NCBI GenBank assembly: GCA_938082545.1
Contig: CALKCL010000007.1
Span: 1 to 64,000 of the forward strand
Direction of reading: 5' to 3'
Origin: an uncultured Gammaproteobacteria bacterium
GTDB taxonomy: Bacteria > Pseudomonadota > Gammaproteobacteria > Ga0077536
Length of the DNA stretch: 64,000 nt
In this document: positions 1-8,592 of the stretch, one piece after another
Layout: every line of letters starts with the position of its first letter
Numbering within the stretch: position 1 is the first letter of the stretch
Notes under the pieces: model-generated
What the model saw: only the letters and a program-made list of their open reading frames with translations
Database searches by the model: none
What the model was told of the DNA's origin: nothing
Position numbers and translations under genes: made by a program

Positions 1-1
1 T

Positions 2-217
2 TTCTCTATTGCTTATGACGAAATGATAGGCAGCTTGTTGGGGGACGGGGAGCTGGAAGATCTTAGATGGGTTAAGCTCGACCAGTCAGAAGGTTTAGAA
101 ATGATGTTAGTGCAAAAAATGATTATGGAAACGCTTCAACTTCGTTTACAAGGAAAGACAGCGCCTGCGCAAAAACTATTTTTCTCATGGGGAAGAATCA
201 ACATCGTAGACAGCTAA
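2..217 (+). CDS. NUDIX-like hydrolase, C-terminal fragment (partial at window edge)
   Basis: The frame is open to the left edge, so this is the 3' end of a gene beginning outside the window; the ATG at 23 is internal. The visible 71 residues contain an acidic 'GDGELEDLRWVKLD' stretch followed by a helical tail, which resembles the end of a NUDIX hydrolase domain, where a conserved acidic-Glu-Trp strand follows the NUDIX box. The NUDIX box itself is not in view, so substrate and even family are tentative. It ends 25 bp before the convergent VOC gene, with no clear terminator between them. Confidence 0.45.
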   Translation, partial: FSIAYDEMIGSLLGDGELEDLRWVKLDQSEGLEMMLVQKMIMETLQLRLQGKTAPAQKLFFSWGRINIVDS

Positions 218-242
218 AAAATCTCAAAACGGATACGTCGTA

Positions 243-680
243 CTAGTTCGAACTGTCACCGTGTAAATTACTAGAAGGCGAGCCTTTTAGCTCGATACGA
301 TTCCCTTCAGGGTCCGTAAGGTAGAGTGAAGGACCAAACCCGTCTGCCCCATATACTTGGGAAATTAGATCAACCTGAATATTAAAGCGATTCAAGTGTG
401 CCCTGATTTCCCTCTCATCAAAGGGCTCAACTCTTATACAAAAATGGTCCATATTCCTCCCTTCATCAGGTTTTGATCCACCTAGTCTCCCTAGAGGGCT
501 ATCAAACGGAATAATATCAATTAGAATGTCCCCAATTCGTAGCTGGAATAATCCAGCATCCAGTTGTCGTTCAATATGAGCACCAAAAACCTCAGAATAA
601 AAGCGCACCAGAACGCTGGCATCTCTCGCCCGCAATACAACGTGGTCCAACCACATTCTTTCAAACAATTTCTTCCTCAT
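243..680 (-). CDS. VOC (glyoxalase/dioxygenase superfamily) protein
   Basis: A 145-residue single-domain vicinal-oxygen-chelate protein. It shows the typical beta-alpha-beta-beta-beta repeats: 'DHVVLRARD' with 'FYSEVFG' near residue 30, then 'MDHFCIRVE' near residue 80, and the terminal 'LTDPEGNRIEL' strand that carries the C-terminal metal-ligand Glu. The family includes glyoxalases, extradiol dioxygenases and fosfomycin-resistance enzymes; substrate cannot be assigned. The homologous part begins at Met9 (genome 656), so the true start could be there. The start at 680 overlaps the upstream MFS gene by 20 bp, suggesting co-transcription with the two transporters. Confidence 0.8.
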   Translation of the reverse strand: MRKKLFERMWLDHVVLRARDASVLVRFYSEVFGAHIERQLDAGLFQLRIGDILIDIIPFDSPLGRLGGSKPDEGRNMDHFCIRVEPFDEREIRAHLNRFNIQVDLISQVYGADGFGPSLYLTDPEGNRIELKGSPSSNLHGDSSN

Positions 681-1848
681 TTTTTAAAGTCTCGTCAACA
701 TAGCGGTATATAATAAAACTGGATGTAACGCCGACGCACCCTGTCATCAAAGCGGCAGCAGGCAACGAAGCGACAAAGATCATACCGCTGATTAGCATCG
801 GTCCTGAAACGTTACCAAAGTCGGTTATCAAACGCCAGAACCCGAGAAACTCTGCTCTTTTATCTTCTGGCGCGTGATCAGCTCCCAGCGTCATTACTAT
901 CCCTGTCGACAATCCATTTCCAACACCTGCTGCGATAGCAGCAACCAATAACCCTAAGAAAGTTTCACACAATGAAATAGCTCCCAGTGATAATGCAAAT
1001 ATAATAGAGCTGGGAATAGCTGTGAAACGGCGCCCCCAGCGATCCATGACGATGCCTGCAGGATAAAAGAGCACTAAATCTATAGCTGCTGAAATAGATA
1101 CGACTAAACCTACCGTCGTTAAATCGAGAGCTAAATAAGCTCCCATCAAAGGAATCAAAACAGTTCTAGCCGATCGCATAAGCATGAACCCAAATGCAGC
1201 CAAACCCGCTGTTAGAAATACGTGCTTATATTCGCGCAGGAAACGTGGAATTGCCGACAATTTGAGTGGCTGTCCTTTAGAAAGGTTTTCAGTTAGGAAA
1301 CTGAAGCTACAAAAACTTGCTAGGAGAGCTAGAGCCCCACAGATCTGAAAAGTGATCGCGAAACCGTATCTGGCGGCACATAAACTAGCAATGAGTGGCC
1401 CAATAAGGGCAGACAACCGCAGTACTCCTGCGATCATTGCGATCACTCTACCTCGCTCACTACTGGAAAAAGAAGAGGATATAAATGTCATCCTTCCCAA
1501 CAAGAAAGTACTACTCGCAAGTCCGTGCACGAATGCGATGATATAAAGCGAGCTTAGCGAATCACATAAACTGTAAGACAAAAAAGAAAGAACAATCAAC
1601 ACGCTGGAGCATGTGATAACTTTACGATAACCATATTTCGTAGTAAACCAACCGGCTGGAACACCCATCACTAACATACCGGCACCCCGGAATCCTATTA
1701 CTGCGGCCGCCGCTGCTACGGAGCCCCCAATGTCTAAGACATATAAAGGAAGTAGCAAAAATAAAGCCTGGCCTGGGATTCCTACCAATAGACCGGGAAC
1801 ATACAATGATGCCAAAGCACGCCGGTGCATTGAGCCCCTAGAAACCAT
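661..1848 (-). CDS. MFS transporter (12-TM type)
   Basis: A 395-residue polytopic membrane protein with about twelve hydrophobic segments and the major-facilitator A-like motif 'GVPAGWFTTKYGYRKV' between TM2 and TM3, with a second-half counterpart 'PAGIVMDRWGRRF'. It probably exports a small molecule by proton antiport; the substrate is unknown. Its ATG abuts the stop codon of the upstream MFS gene (TAA then ATG), and its own 3' end overlaps the VOC gene, so the three genes form a tight operon. Two adjacent exporters plus a VOC protein suggest toxicant or drug efflux and detoxification, which is inference. Confidence 0.85.
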   Translation of the reverse strand: MVSRGSMHRRALASLYVPGLLVGIPGQALFLLLPLYVLDIGGSVAAAAAVIGFRGAGMLVMGVPAGWFTTKYGYRKVITCSSVLIVLSFLSYSLCDSLSSLYIIAFVHGLASSTFLLGRMTFISSSFSSSERGRVIAMIAGVLRLSALIGPLIASLCAARYGFAITFQICGALALLASFCSFSFLTENLSKGQPLKLSAIPRFLREYKHVFLTAGLAAFGFMLMRSARTVLIPLMGAYLALDLTTVGLVVSISAAIDLVLFYPAGIVMDRWGRRFTAIPSSIIFALSLGAISLCETFLGLLVAAIAAGVGNGLSTGIVMTLGADHAPEDKRAEFLGFWRLITDFGNVSGPMLISGMIFVASLPAAALMTGCVGVTSSFIIYRYVDETLKNEEEIV

Positions 1849-3246
1849 TTAGGAAACGTTTGCGCTCTTGTATCGCACAGAAGTCACAAGAACGAAAAAC
1901 AGGCATAAACAGGCACCAATTGTAAAACAAGTCTGTATCGCCTCAGTCAGTTCAGCGTAGATAATCGGTTCTATTTTCCTTGATCCAATAACTAACGTAA
2001 AGACTAAAGTAACTAGCGCCATACTACTCATCTGACCAAATACGCGCATAACCGCAATAGCGCTTCCAGCACGACCATAGTTTTCCCGTCCGATTGCGCC
2101 CATTATCGAATTTGCATTTGGGGAAGAAAACAAACTGAAGCCCACACCATTTAAAACCATACAGATGCCTATCAATTCCATAGACGAAGTACTATCTATC
2201 GTCGATAAAATGCCATGGCTGAAGCCTGTTACTACCATTCCTGTCATAGCCAAAATTCGCGGATCTATTCGGTCGGATAATCGTCCCGCAATAGGAGAAA
2301 CGACTGTCATAATGACCGGCTGCAACATCAATAGGCACCCTACCATTATCGGACCGATGTCTTTTAAATACTGAAGAAACAAACTAAGTAAAACAACATT
2401 TGCAAATGTCGTTGTATACATGATCATTGAAGCAAAACACGCAATTGAAAATACTCGGCTGGTGTGAAAAAGCCGCACATCGAAAACAGGATGATGCTCC
2501 TGCAGCTCATGCCTATAAAACCAAATTAATCCCAAAATACCAATTAAAATCAAAAAGCCCCCCACCTTGCTGGGCAATAACGACAGTCCAACAATCAGGC
2601 TCACTACGGATATTCCGTAACTTGCAGCACCTAAACTATCAAATTTTCCCAAGTGTTCTCCTCGCCACTCCATAGGAACGTGTCTGAGACCTATATACAA
2701 AACGATTAAAGCCAATGGCACATGTAGAAAAAATGTGCCCCGCCAACTCACGTGCTCTACAAGGAAACCTGCCAAAACTGGTCCTAATGCCAAACCTAGG
2801 TAGATAGCCGACACCGTATATCCGATTACCGCTCCTCTCTGCTTTGGTGAAACGACGGAAGAGATCACTGCGACATTTGTAGCGTATAACATTGCTGCAA
2901 AAACACCCTGTAGTAAGCGACCACCGATCAGTTGGGTAGCATTCTCAGAAAATGCAGCTAAGACAGAGGTAATAATTACACCTGCTGTTCCCAACAAATA
3001 AATACGCTTACGGCCATACATGTCCGCGAGTCTGCCGAAAGTTAAAACGCAAGCAGCACTTGCCATCAAATAACTCATCGGGATCCACGTTAAAACTATC
3101 GCATCGATAGAAAGCTCAGTCGCAATATTAGGCAACGCCACATTGACACCGGTCAGCATCATCGCTGTGCTAACAGAATTAAGCATAACCATAACTAGTG
3201 TGGCTCTGTATACTTTGGCATTCCCTTCTTCAGAAGGCGTACTCAA
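1849..3246 (-). CDS. MFS transporter, DHA2-like (about 14 TM) multidrug exporter
   Basis: A 465-residue inner-membrane protein. The N-terminus has the DHA2/EmrB-type signature 'NVALPNIATEL' in TM1, 'WIPMSYLMASAACVLTFGRLADMYGRKR' in motif A, and 'LGPVLAGFLVEHVSWRGTFFLHVP' in motif C. These mark proton-driven drug:H+ antiporters. The length and hydrophobic segments fit 14 TM helices. The track start is a TTG codon preceded by AAGGG, part of which lies in a hairpin (separate entry). It is the first gene of the operon MFS, MFS, VOC. Substrate not predictable. Confidence 0.85.
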   Translation of the reverse strand: MSTPSEEGNAKVYRATLVMVMLNSVSTAMMLTGVNVALPNIATELSIDAIVLTWIPMSYLMASAACVLTFGRLADMYGRKRIYLLGTAGVIITSVLAAFSENATQLIGGRLLQGVFAAMLYATNVAVISSVVSPKQRGAVIGYTVSAIYLGLALGPVLAGFLVEHVSWRGTFFLHVPLALIVLYIGLRHVPMEWRGEHLGKFDSLGAASYGISVVSLIVGLSLLPSKVGGFLILIGILGLIWFYRHELQEHHPVFDVRLFHTSRVFSIACFASMIMYTTTFANVVLLSLFLQYLKDIGPIMVGCLLMLQPVIMTVVSPIAGRLSDRIDPRILAMTGMVVTGFSHGILSTIDSTSSMELIGICMVLNGVGFSLFSSPNANSIMGAIGRENYGRAGSAIAVMRVFGQMSSMALVTLVFTLVIGSRKIEPIIYAELTEAIQTCFTIGACLCLFFVLVTSVRYKSANVS

Positions 3247-3249
3247 TTG

Positions 3250-3271
3250 TTACCCTTCCCTATGAGGGTAA
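3250..3271 (-). promoter_or_regulatory. Hairpin overlapping the ribosome-binding site of the DHA2 MFS gene
   Basis: A perfect 7-bp inverted repeat, TTACCCT with AGGGTAA around an 8-nt loop, lies just upstream of the TTG start at 3246. In the transcript the 3' arm contains the AAGGG Shine-Dalgarno-like element, so folding would sequester it. This may keep exporter translation low or conditional. No known riboswitch is recognised. Confidence 0.4.
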
Positions 3272-3301
3272 TTCGGGGGAAGCAAACGACTGTCTGTCAC
3301 T

Positions 3302-4930
3302 TTAGCTGGAGGCAACTTCGCGATCGCGAAGTTCTATTCGGCGTATTTTTCCGCTGACAGTTTTCGGTAGATTTTCGACAAATTCTATTTTCCTAGGGTA
3401 CTTATAAGGAGCTGTCACATTCTTGACGTGTTCCTTTAGCTCATTCACTAATTCAGAACTACCTTTGAAGCCCGGAGCAAGAACAACGAATGCTTTCACC
3501 ACAGCACCTCGCGTCGGATCTGGACTCGCGACTACAGCAGACTCTGCAACACAAGGATGTTCAATAAGCGCACTCTCAACTTCGAATGGTCCAATACGGT
3601 ATCCTGCTGAAAGAATGACGTCATCAGCCCTGCTCACAAACCAATAGTATCCATCTTTATCTACGTAACCTCTGTCTCCGGTAATGTACCAATCCCCAAC
3701 AAAGCAGGAATCATATCGATCGGCATCACCTCGATAGTCAACAAAAAGGCCGGGTGCTCTTTTATTGGTGACTTTAATCGCAATGTCACCTTCGATATCG
3801 ACCGGCAAGAGTTTTCCAGCATTATCTACAATACCCATTTCAATACCTGGCATAGGCTTCCCCATAGATCCAAACCGTGGCTCTAAAAATGGGAAGTTCC
3901 CGCAGACTAAAACTGTTTCAGTTTGCCCGTAGCCATCACGAACAGTTATTCCAGTAGCTTTTTTCCATGTTTCAATGACCTCTGGATTCAAAGGCTCTCC
4001 TGCACCTACACAATGTCGTAAGCTAGGAAAAGAGTATGACGTCAAATCTTGTTGCACTAACATTCTATATATCGTCGGCGCGCCACACATAGTAGTCACA
4101 GGGTTATCAGCCAAAAGTTTAAGACTTTGAATTGGATCAAAAGTAGTCGAGTGATGAACAAAAAGGGTTGCACCTTGGTTCCAAGGACCAAAGTAGCTCG
4201 AATAGGCAGCCTTTGCCCAACCAGTGTCACTAATATTCCAATGTAGGTCCTCTGGCGACAAATCAAGCCAATATTTCCCGGTGATCTGATGCGCATAACC
4301 ATAACCGTGATTATGAATAGTCATCTTAGGGTAGCCAGTAGTACCTGAGGTAAAATAACAGAGAGCATCTTCCTCAAAAAGGGTATCAACCGTTTCGAAG
4401 CTATCGTTCTGTCCCTCGACTATTTTTTCATAACCTAGCCACCCATTCTTTTCGCCATCAACGAGAATTCTCGCTCGCATCGTCGGACACTCATGAGCTA
4501 CTTTTTCCATTTTTTCTGAATTTTCTACATCACTGATAAAACAAGTCGCCCCAGCAGCATTCATCCGATAGGAAAGATCTTTAGGTGACAATTGTGTGGT
4601 CCCGGGAGAGCAAATAACTCCCATACGGATACAGGCAGTCAAAATCTCCCACCACTCTAGATTTCGTCCAAGAACTAAGACAGCTGTGTCTCCGCGTTTG
4701 ATCCCCGCTGCTTCAAAAGCGTTACATAGGCGTCGAGATCGAGCAGAGAGCTGAGCAAAAGTAAGATCTTGGCGATGACCAAAGTCGTCTACCCACTTGA
4801 TGGCCAATTTCTCAGGATCTTCTGCCCATTTGTCGATGACATCTCTCGCAAAGTTATAGCGCTCGGGAGGAGACCATAGAAGATCTTTCTGTGCTTCTTC
4901 ATAGTTCTTGATTTCAGATGTATAGCCCAT
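3302..4930 (-). CDS. Acyl-CoA synthetase (medium-chain/ACSM-like, AMP-forming)
   Basis: A 542-residue ANL-superfamily ligase that activates a carboxylic acid to its CoA thioester through an acyl-adenylate. Motifs in order: P-loop 'YFTSGTTGYPKMTIHNH' (about residue 190), 'DGYGQTET' (about 335), 'YITGDRGYVDKDGYYWFVSRADDVI' hinge region (about 420), and C-terminal 'PKTVSGKIRR' carrying the adenylation Lys (about 525). The N-terminal 'PERYNFARDVIDKWAEDP' is typical of the medium-chain acyl-CoA synthetase subfamily, which also includes DmdB-like and acetyl-CoA-synthetase-like members. ATG 4930 is preferred over the track's GTG at 4933 because GGGGA lies 6 nt upstream. It sits 31 bp downstream of the acyl-CoA dehydrogenase gene, so the two likely act on the same acid. 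Confidence 0.87.
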   Translation of the reverse strand: MGYTSEIKNYEEAQKDLLWSPPERYNFARDVIDKWAEDPEKLAIKWVDDFGHRQDLTFAQLSARSRRLCNAFEAAGIKRGDTAVLVLGRNLEWWEILTACIRMGVICSPGTTQLSPKDLSYRMNAAGATCFISDVENSEKMEKVAHECPTMRARILVDGEKNGWLGYEKIVEGQNDSFETVDTLFEEDALCYFTSGTTGYPKMTIHNHGYGYAHQITGKYWLDLSPEDLHWNISDTGWAKAAYSSYFGPWNQGATLFVHHSTTFDPIQSLKLLADNPVTTMCGAPTIYRMLVQQDLTSYSFPSLRHCVGAGEPLNPEVIETWKKATGITVRDGYGQTETVLVCGNFPFLEPRFGSMGKPMPGIEMGIVDNAGKLLPVDIEGDIAIKVTNKRAPGLFVDYRGDADRYDSCFVGDWYITGDRGYVDKDGYYWFVSRADDVILSAGYRIGPFEVESALIEHPCVAESAVVASPDPTRGAVVKAFVVLAPGFKGSSELVNELKEHVKNVTAPYKYPRKIEFVENLPKTVSGKIRRIELRDREVASS

Positions 4931-4964
4931 CACATATCCCCAAATTTAGTAAAAGTTAAGCAAG

Positions 4965-6752
4965 TTAAAACCAGTTGTTTTCCATCTGCACGCAGGTCGT
5001 GTCAATTCTCTCAAGGAACTCTAACCTCTCTATAGCTTTAGGGAGCTCGTATCGAAAAAAATATTCTGCGGCTTTCATCTTACCGTGGTAAAAATCGGAT
5101 TCCGATCCCATCAAATTTTTGACAGCCACTTCTATTTGTCTAAGCCACATCCAACTTATCACTATATGACCAAAAGCATCTAAATAAATCGTAGCATTTG
5201 CAGTTCGGTCTAAAATACTTCCCGACTCTGGGGAGGCTAAAGTACTGGTTACACCCTCAAGTTTTTGTATTGCAGAGGAAAATAACTCAACGTAAAAATT
5301 CAATTCGTCGTTCTTCTTAGCGCTTTCAATTGTACCTCGATAAGCTGACAACAAAGCCTTGAATGCCGCACCATCTTGCATGACAACTTTTCTACCCAGC
5401 AAGTCTAGTCCTTGTATGCCGTGAGTGCCTTCGTGTATTGGGTTCAAACGATTATCTCGGTAAAATCGTTCCAACGGAAAGTCTCGCGTATAACCGTAGC
5501 CACCCAGAATTTGAATGGCGTGCTTATTAGCTTCTAGACAGAACTCAGATGGCCAAGATTTCGCAATTGGCGTTAAAATTTCCAACAGCAATGATAGCTC
5601 ATTTTTCTCACTCTCAGTCTTACTGATTTTTAACCGATCTAAAAGAGAAGAACAGTATAAAACCAGAAAAAAAGAAGCTTCTACGGCCGATTTTTGAGCC
5701 AGCAACAATCTTTTAATATCTGCATGTTCAATGATTTCAACCTGTGGCGAGGTGGGGTTTTTTTGATCTATGGCTCTCCCCTGAGGCCGTTTACGAGCAT
5801 AGTCAAGAGAGTGTAGATAGCCACTATATCCTAATACTGTGGCTGTCATACCAACGCCGATTCGAGCTTCATTCATCATATCGAACATATAAAAAAGTCC
5901 CTGATGCTCCTCACCCACTAAAAATCCCTGACATTCTCCATGTTCCCCGAAATTCAAAACAGTATTGGTAGTCCCTCGAAACCCCATTTTATGATTCAGA
6001 CCCGCAAGCTCAATATTATTTCTATCCCCGATCTTACCGTCATCATTGACGCGATATTTGGGCACAATAAAAAGTGATATACCTCGGACTCCCGGGGGCG
6101 CACCTGGGATTTTTGCGAGTACCAAATGAACTATGTTCTCCGACAACTCATGCTCGCCAGCTGAAATCCACATTTTAGTGCCAGAAATAGAGTAGTGCTC
6201 CTCATTGGTCTTCTCCGCTTTCAATTTAATATCTGAAAGAGATGACCCAGCCTGCGGCTCAGACAGACACATAGTGCCAAAAAACCGACCCTCGATTAAA
6301 GGCTTCAGATATTTTTCTTTCTGAGGCTTGGAACCATAGGTGGAGAGTACATTTATTCCCGCATGCGTTAAAAACGGATATGCATTGGCTGAGACATCAG
6401 CGGCTGCAATATAAGCGCATGCTGCTTGCGCTATAACCCATGGCAACTGCATGCCACCATCCTCTGCATCGGCGGCAATACCCATGAACCCAGCTTCAAC
6501 ATAGGCATCTAAAGCCTCTTTAACTTCGGGAATAATATGCACCACATTTCCATCAAACGTTGGCTCGTTAGCATCCAGCTTCGCCGCAAAAGGCTCAAAC
6601 TTATCTTCTGCCAACTTTTTTGCGGTATCAATGACAGCATTGAACGTATCGCGGTCTAAATCAGCGTAAATATCCGACTGAGTAAGATGCTCAGCATCCA
6701 GCAACTCATATAAGACAAAATCCATATCTCGTGGATTTATCAATAAACTCAT
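4965..6752 (-). CDS. Acyl-CoA dehydrogenase of the long DmdC/AcdA-like type
   Basis: A 595-residue FAD-dependent acyl-CoA dehydrogenase. The N-terminus ('NPRDMDFVLYELLD') and the extra C-terminal domain of about 150 residues are characteristic of the approximately 600-residue class that includes 3-methylmercaptopropionyl-CoA dehydrogenase (DmdC). FAD/substrate motifs are 'MCLSEPQAGSSLSDI' (about 160) and 'GTKMWISAGEH'; the probable catalytic Glu is in 'PIHEGTHGIQGLDLLGRKV' (about 440). A good GGAGGT ribosome-binding site precedes the ATG. With the adjacent CoA ligase it forms an acid-activation/dehydrogenation pair. DmdC function itself is not established, since this class also contains general acyl-CoA dehydrogenases. 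Confidence 0.9.
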   Translation of the reverse strand: MSLLINPRDMDFVLYELLDAEHLTQSDIYADLDRDTFNAVIDTAKKLAEDKFEPFAAKLDANEPTFDGNVVHIIPEVKEALDAYVEAGFMGIAADAEDGGMQLPWVIAQAACAYIAAADVSANAYPFLTHAGINVLSTYGSKPQKEKYLKPLIEGRFFGTMCLSEPQAGSSLSDIKLKAEKTNEEHYSISGTKMWISAGEHELSENIVHLVLAKIPGAPPGVRGISLFIVPKYRVNDDGKIGDRNNIELAGLNHKMGFRGTTNTVLNFGEHGECQGFLVGEEHQGLFYMFDMMNEARIGVGMTATVLGYSGYLHSLDYARKRPQGRAIDQKNPTSPQVEIIEHADIKRLLLAQKSAVEASFFLVLYCSSLLDRLKISKTESEKNELSLLLEILTPIAKSWPSEFCLEANKHAIQILGGYGYTRDFPLERFYRDNRLNPIHEGTHGIQGLDLLGRKVVMQDGAAFKALLSAYRGTIESAKKNDELNFYVELFSSAIQKLEGVTSTLASPESGSILDRTANATIYLDAFGHIVISWMWLRQIEVAVKNLMGSESDFYHGKMKAAEYFFRYELPKAIERLEFLERIDTTCVQMENNWF

Positions 6753-6879
6753 AAAATACCTCCAAATAACAATTTCGAAATCCGCATCTTTTTTGTTTAA
6801 CTCAGAAAACGTGCTGCCTTATGATATGAAAACATAGTCACCATGTCAGGGTTCTGACTGTTGGCCGTGACTTTAAGAA

Positions 6880-7644
6880 CTACGCCAAGTAACCCCCGTC
6901 AACTACGATGGAAGAGCCGGTAGTATAGCTACTGCTGTCAGAGGTCAGATAAAGAACCGCTGAAACCATCTCATCTGGAACTCCGGCACGACCTAGCGGT
7001 GTTCGAGGGAGATGATATGACATGAATTCTTCATCGTCATGCAACGCTTGGGCAAACTGTGTTCGAGTCAAACCAGGAACCAAGCTATTCACACGAATTC
7101 CAAACTCTCCACATTCTTTTGCAAATGCCTTAGTCATATTAATGATTCCAGCTTTAGTGATCGAATAGATTGCTTGTTTATCGCCCGGAGTCACTCCATT
7201 TACGGAAGCCACGTTAACTATAGAACCTCGGCCGTTGGACTTCATCCGCTTCGCGCCTTCCAGACACATAAAAAAATAGCCACGCAAGTTCACATCAATT
7301 GTTTTTTCAAAAGATACAATGTCTGTGTCTAAAATATGACCATAATACGGATTTGCAGCAGCATTATTAACTAAAATATCTAGTTTCCCATGATTTTCGT
7401 CGACCTGTTTATAGACTTTATCTATATCATCCATTCTCCCAATGTGGCAAGCGATCCCTTCGGCTGAACCTCCACTTTCACAGATTGATTTTATGGTTTC
7501 TGCACAGCCACCTTCCCCTCGACTAAGAGCTACAACATGCGCGCCATGCTCTCCTAATGCTATTGCTATAGCCTGTCCAATGCCTCGACTGGCGCCCGCA
7601 ACTAATGCTACCTTCCCTTTCAAATCAAAATAATTCTGTGCCAT
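6880..7644 (-). CDS. Short-chain dehydrogenase/reductase (SDR)
   Basis: A 254-residue classical SDR. It has the Rossmann motif 'AGASRGIG' (about 16-23), the 'NNAA' stabilising motif (about 91), catalytic Ser in 'VNVASVNG' (about 145) and the YxxxK pair in 'YSITKAG' (about 160). It ends with 'TGSSIVVDGGYLA', typical of FabG-like oxidoreductases. It oxidises or reduces an alcohol/ketone with NAD(P)H. A strong GAGGAG ribosome-binding site precedes the ATG. It is divergent from the crotonase gene and upstream of the acyl-CoA dehydrogenase/ligase pair, so it may serve as the 3-hydroxyacyl dehydrogenase of that pathway (inference). Confidence 0.88.
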   Translation of the reverse strand: MAQNYFDLKGKVALVAGASRGIGQAIAIALGEHGAHVVALSRGEGGCAETIKSICESGGSAEGIACHIGRMDDIDKVYKQVDENHGKLDILVNNAAANPYYGHILDTDIVSFEKTIDVNLRGYFFMCLEGAKRMKSNGRGSIVNVASVNGVTPGDKQAIYSITKAGIINMTKAFAKECGEFGIRVNSLVPGLTRTQFAQALHDDEEFMSYHLPRTPLGRAGVPDEMVSAVLYLTSDSSSYTTGSSIVVDGGYLA

Positions 7645-7697
7645 TAGCTACTCCTCAACAAATTCGTTTATATGCTATCAGAACGAGTCGCCCATTG

Positions 7698-7717
7698 TTC
7701 AAAAGAGGGCTTTTGAA
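7698..7717. promoter_or_regulatory. 20-bp palindrome, candidate operator in a divergent promoter
   Basis: A perfect 8-bp inverted repeat, TTCAAAAG-AGGG-CTTTTGAA, lies in the 150-bp gap between the divergent SDR and crotonase genes. It fits between a -35-like TTGTTC (7695-7700) and a -10-like TATATT (7719-7724) reading toward the crotonase, and next to a TATAAT (7717-7722) reading toward the SDR. This placement suits a dimeric repressor controlling both directions. No regulator gene is adjacent. Confidence 0.45.
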
Positions 7718-7800
7718 TTATATTAGTGCTACTTATTGCTGGGTCGCAAACCTTTCGTTGGGCTGACTAGATCTTTGCGGAGAATATTAAGGAATTGAGA

Positions 7801-8592
7801 ATGACATATAAAACCATAATTATTGAAAGCGAAGGCGCAATAGATTGGCTCACCCTGAACAGGCCAGATCATTTAAATACTATTACTCCAGAAATGTGTG
7901 AAGAGTTGCAAGACTACTTTGGAAAACTTCAGTTCAACCATGAAACCAGAATTGTCATTCTCAAGGGTGCAGGGAGAGCTTTCTGTGCTGGTTATGATCT
8001 GAAAGCAGCGAGCGGCGTCAGTGCTGGGCCAATCACAGGACTAAGGTTTCAAAGGCAAGTCAGTGAAATATACGTTCGAATGAGACGCTGTCCCCAGCCT
8101 ATTATCTGTCTAGCTCACGGTGCTACAACTGGAGGTGGGCTAGCTTTTGCTCTAGCATCCGACGTTCGCATCATCTCCGATGATGCAAAAATAAACGTTG
8201 CGATGGTTAAGGTAGGGCTCACCGGCTGTGACGTTGGTATCAGCTACTTCTTGCCCCGATCTGTGGGTCAATCTGTTGCAGCAGAGCTCATGATGACTGG
8301 TCGATTCATTACTCCTGATAGAGCGCTGAGTTTGGGCTTAGTGTCAGTAGTTGTAAGTCAAGACCATCTAAAAGAAGAGGGGCTTAGGATGGCGGAAGAC
8401 ATGCTCAAGACATCACCGCTTGGCCTCAGATTAACGAAAGAAGGTCTCGGGATATCTATCGACTCTTCTAGCCTAGATGCTACAGTTGCATTCGAAGATA
8501 GAGGACAAATTCTCTGCGCAAGTGCCGGTTTATTCGAAGAAGGAATTAGCGCCTTCCTCGAAAAAAGACCAAGTAACTATCCTGACAATTAG
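7801..8592 (+). CDS. Enoyl-CoA hydratase/isomerase family (crotonase) protein
   Basis: A 263-residue crotonase. Start moved from the track's TTG (7795) to ATG 7801, which has AAGGA 7 nt upstream. Crotonase motifs are 'GAGRAFCAGYDLKA' (first oxyanion-hole segment, about 59-72) and 'HGATTGGGLAFALASD' (second oxyanion-hole segment, about 105). In classical enoyl-CoA hydratases two Glu residues add water. Here the corresponding positions appear to be Ala in 'GGGLAFA' and a non-acidic residue in 'NVAMVKVGLTG', while an Asp is kept in 'GCDVG'. Hydratase activity is therefore doubtful; isomerase or another crotonase chemistry is possible. It overlaps the convergent luciferase-like gene by 4 bp. Confidence 0.85.
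   Translation: MTYKTIIIESEGAIDWLTLNRPDHLNTITPEMCEELQDYFGKLQFNHETRIVILKGAGRAFCAGYDLKAASGVSAGPITGLRFQRQVSEIYVRMRRCPQPIICLAHGATTGGGLAFALASDVRIISDDAKINVAMVKVGLTGCDVGISYFLPRSVGQSVAAELMMTGRFITPDRALSLGLVSVVVSQDHLKEEGLRMAEDMLKTSPLGLRLTKEGLGISIDSSSLDATVAFEDRGQILCASAGLFEEGISAFLEKRPSNYPDN

Noticed and set aside
3302-8592. Assignment of the ligase, dehydrogenase and crotonase as DmdB, DmdC and DmdD
   Set aside because: Only the dehydrogenase clearly belongs to the DmdC-like length class. The ligase is generic medium-chain type, and the crotonase lacks the hydratase glutamates. DMSP demethylation-pathway function is possible but not shown.
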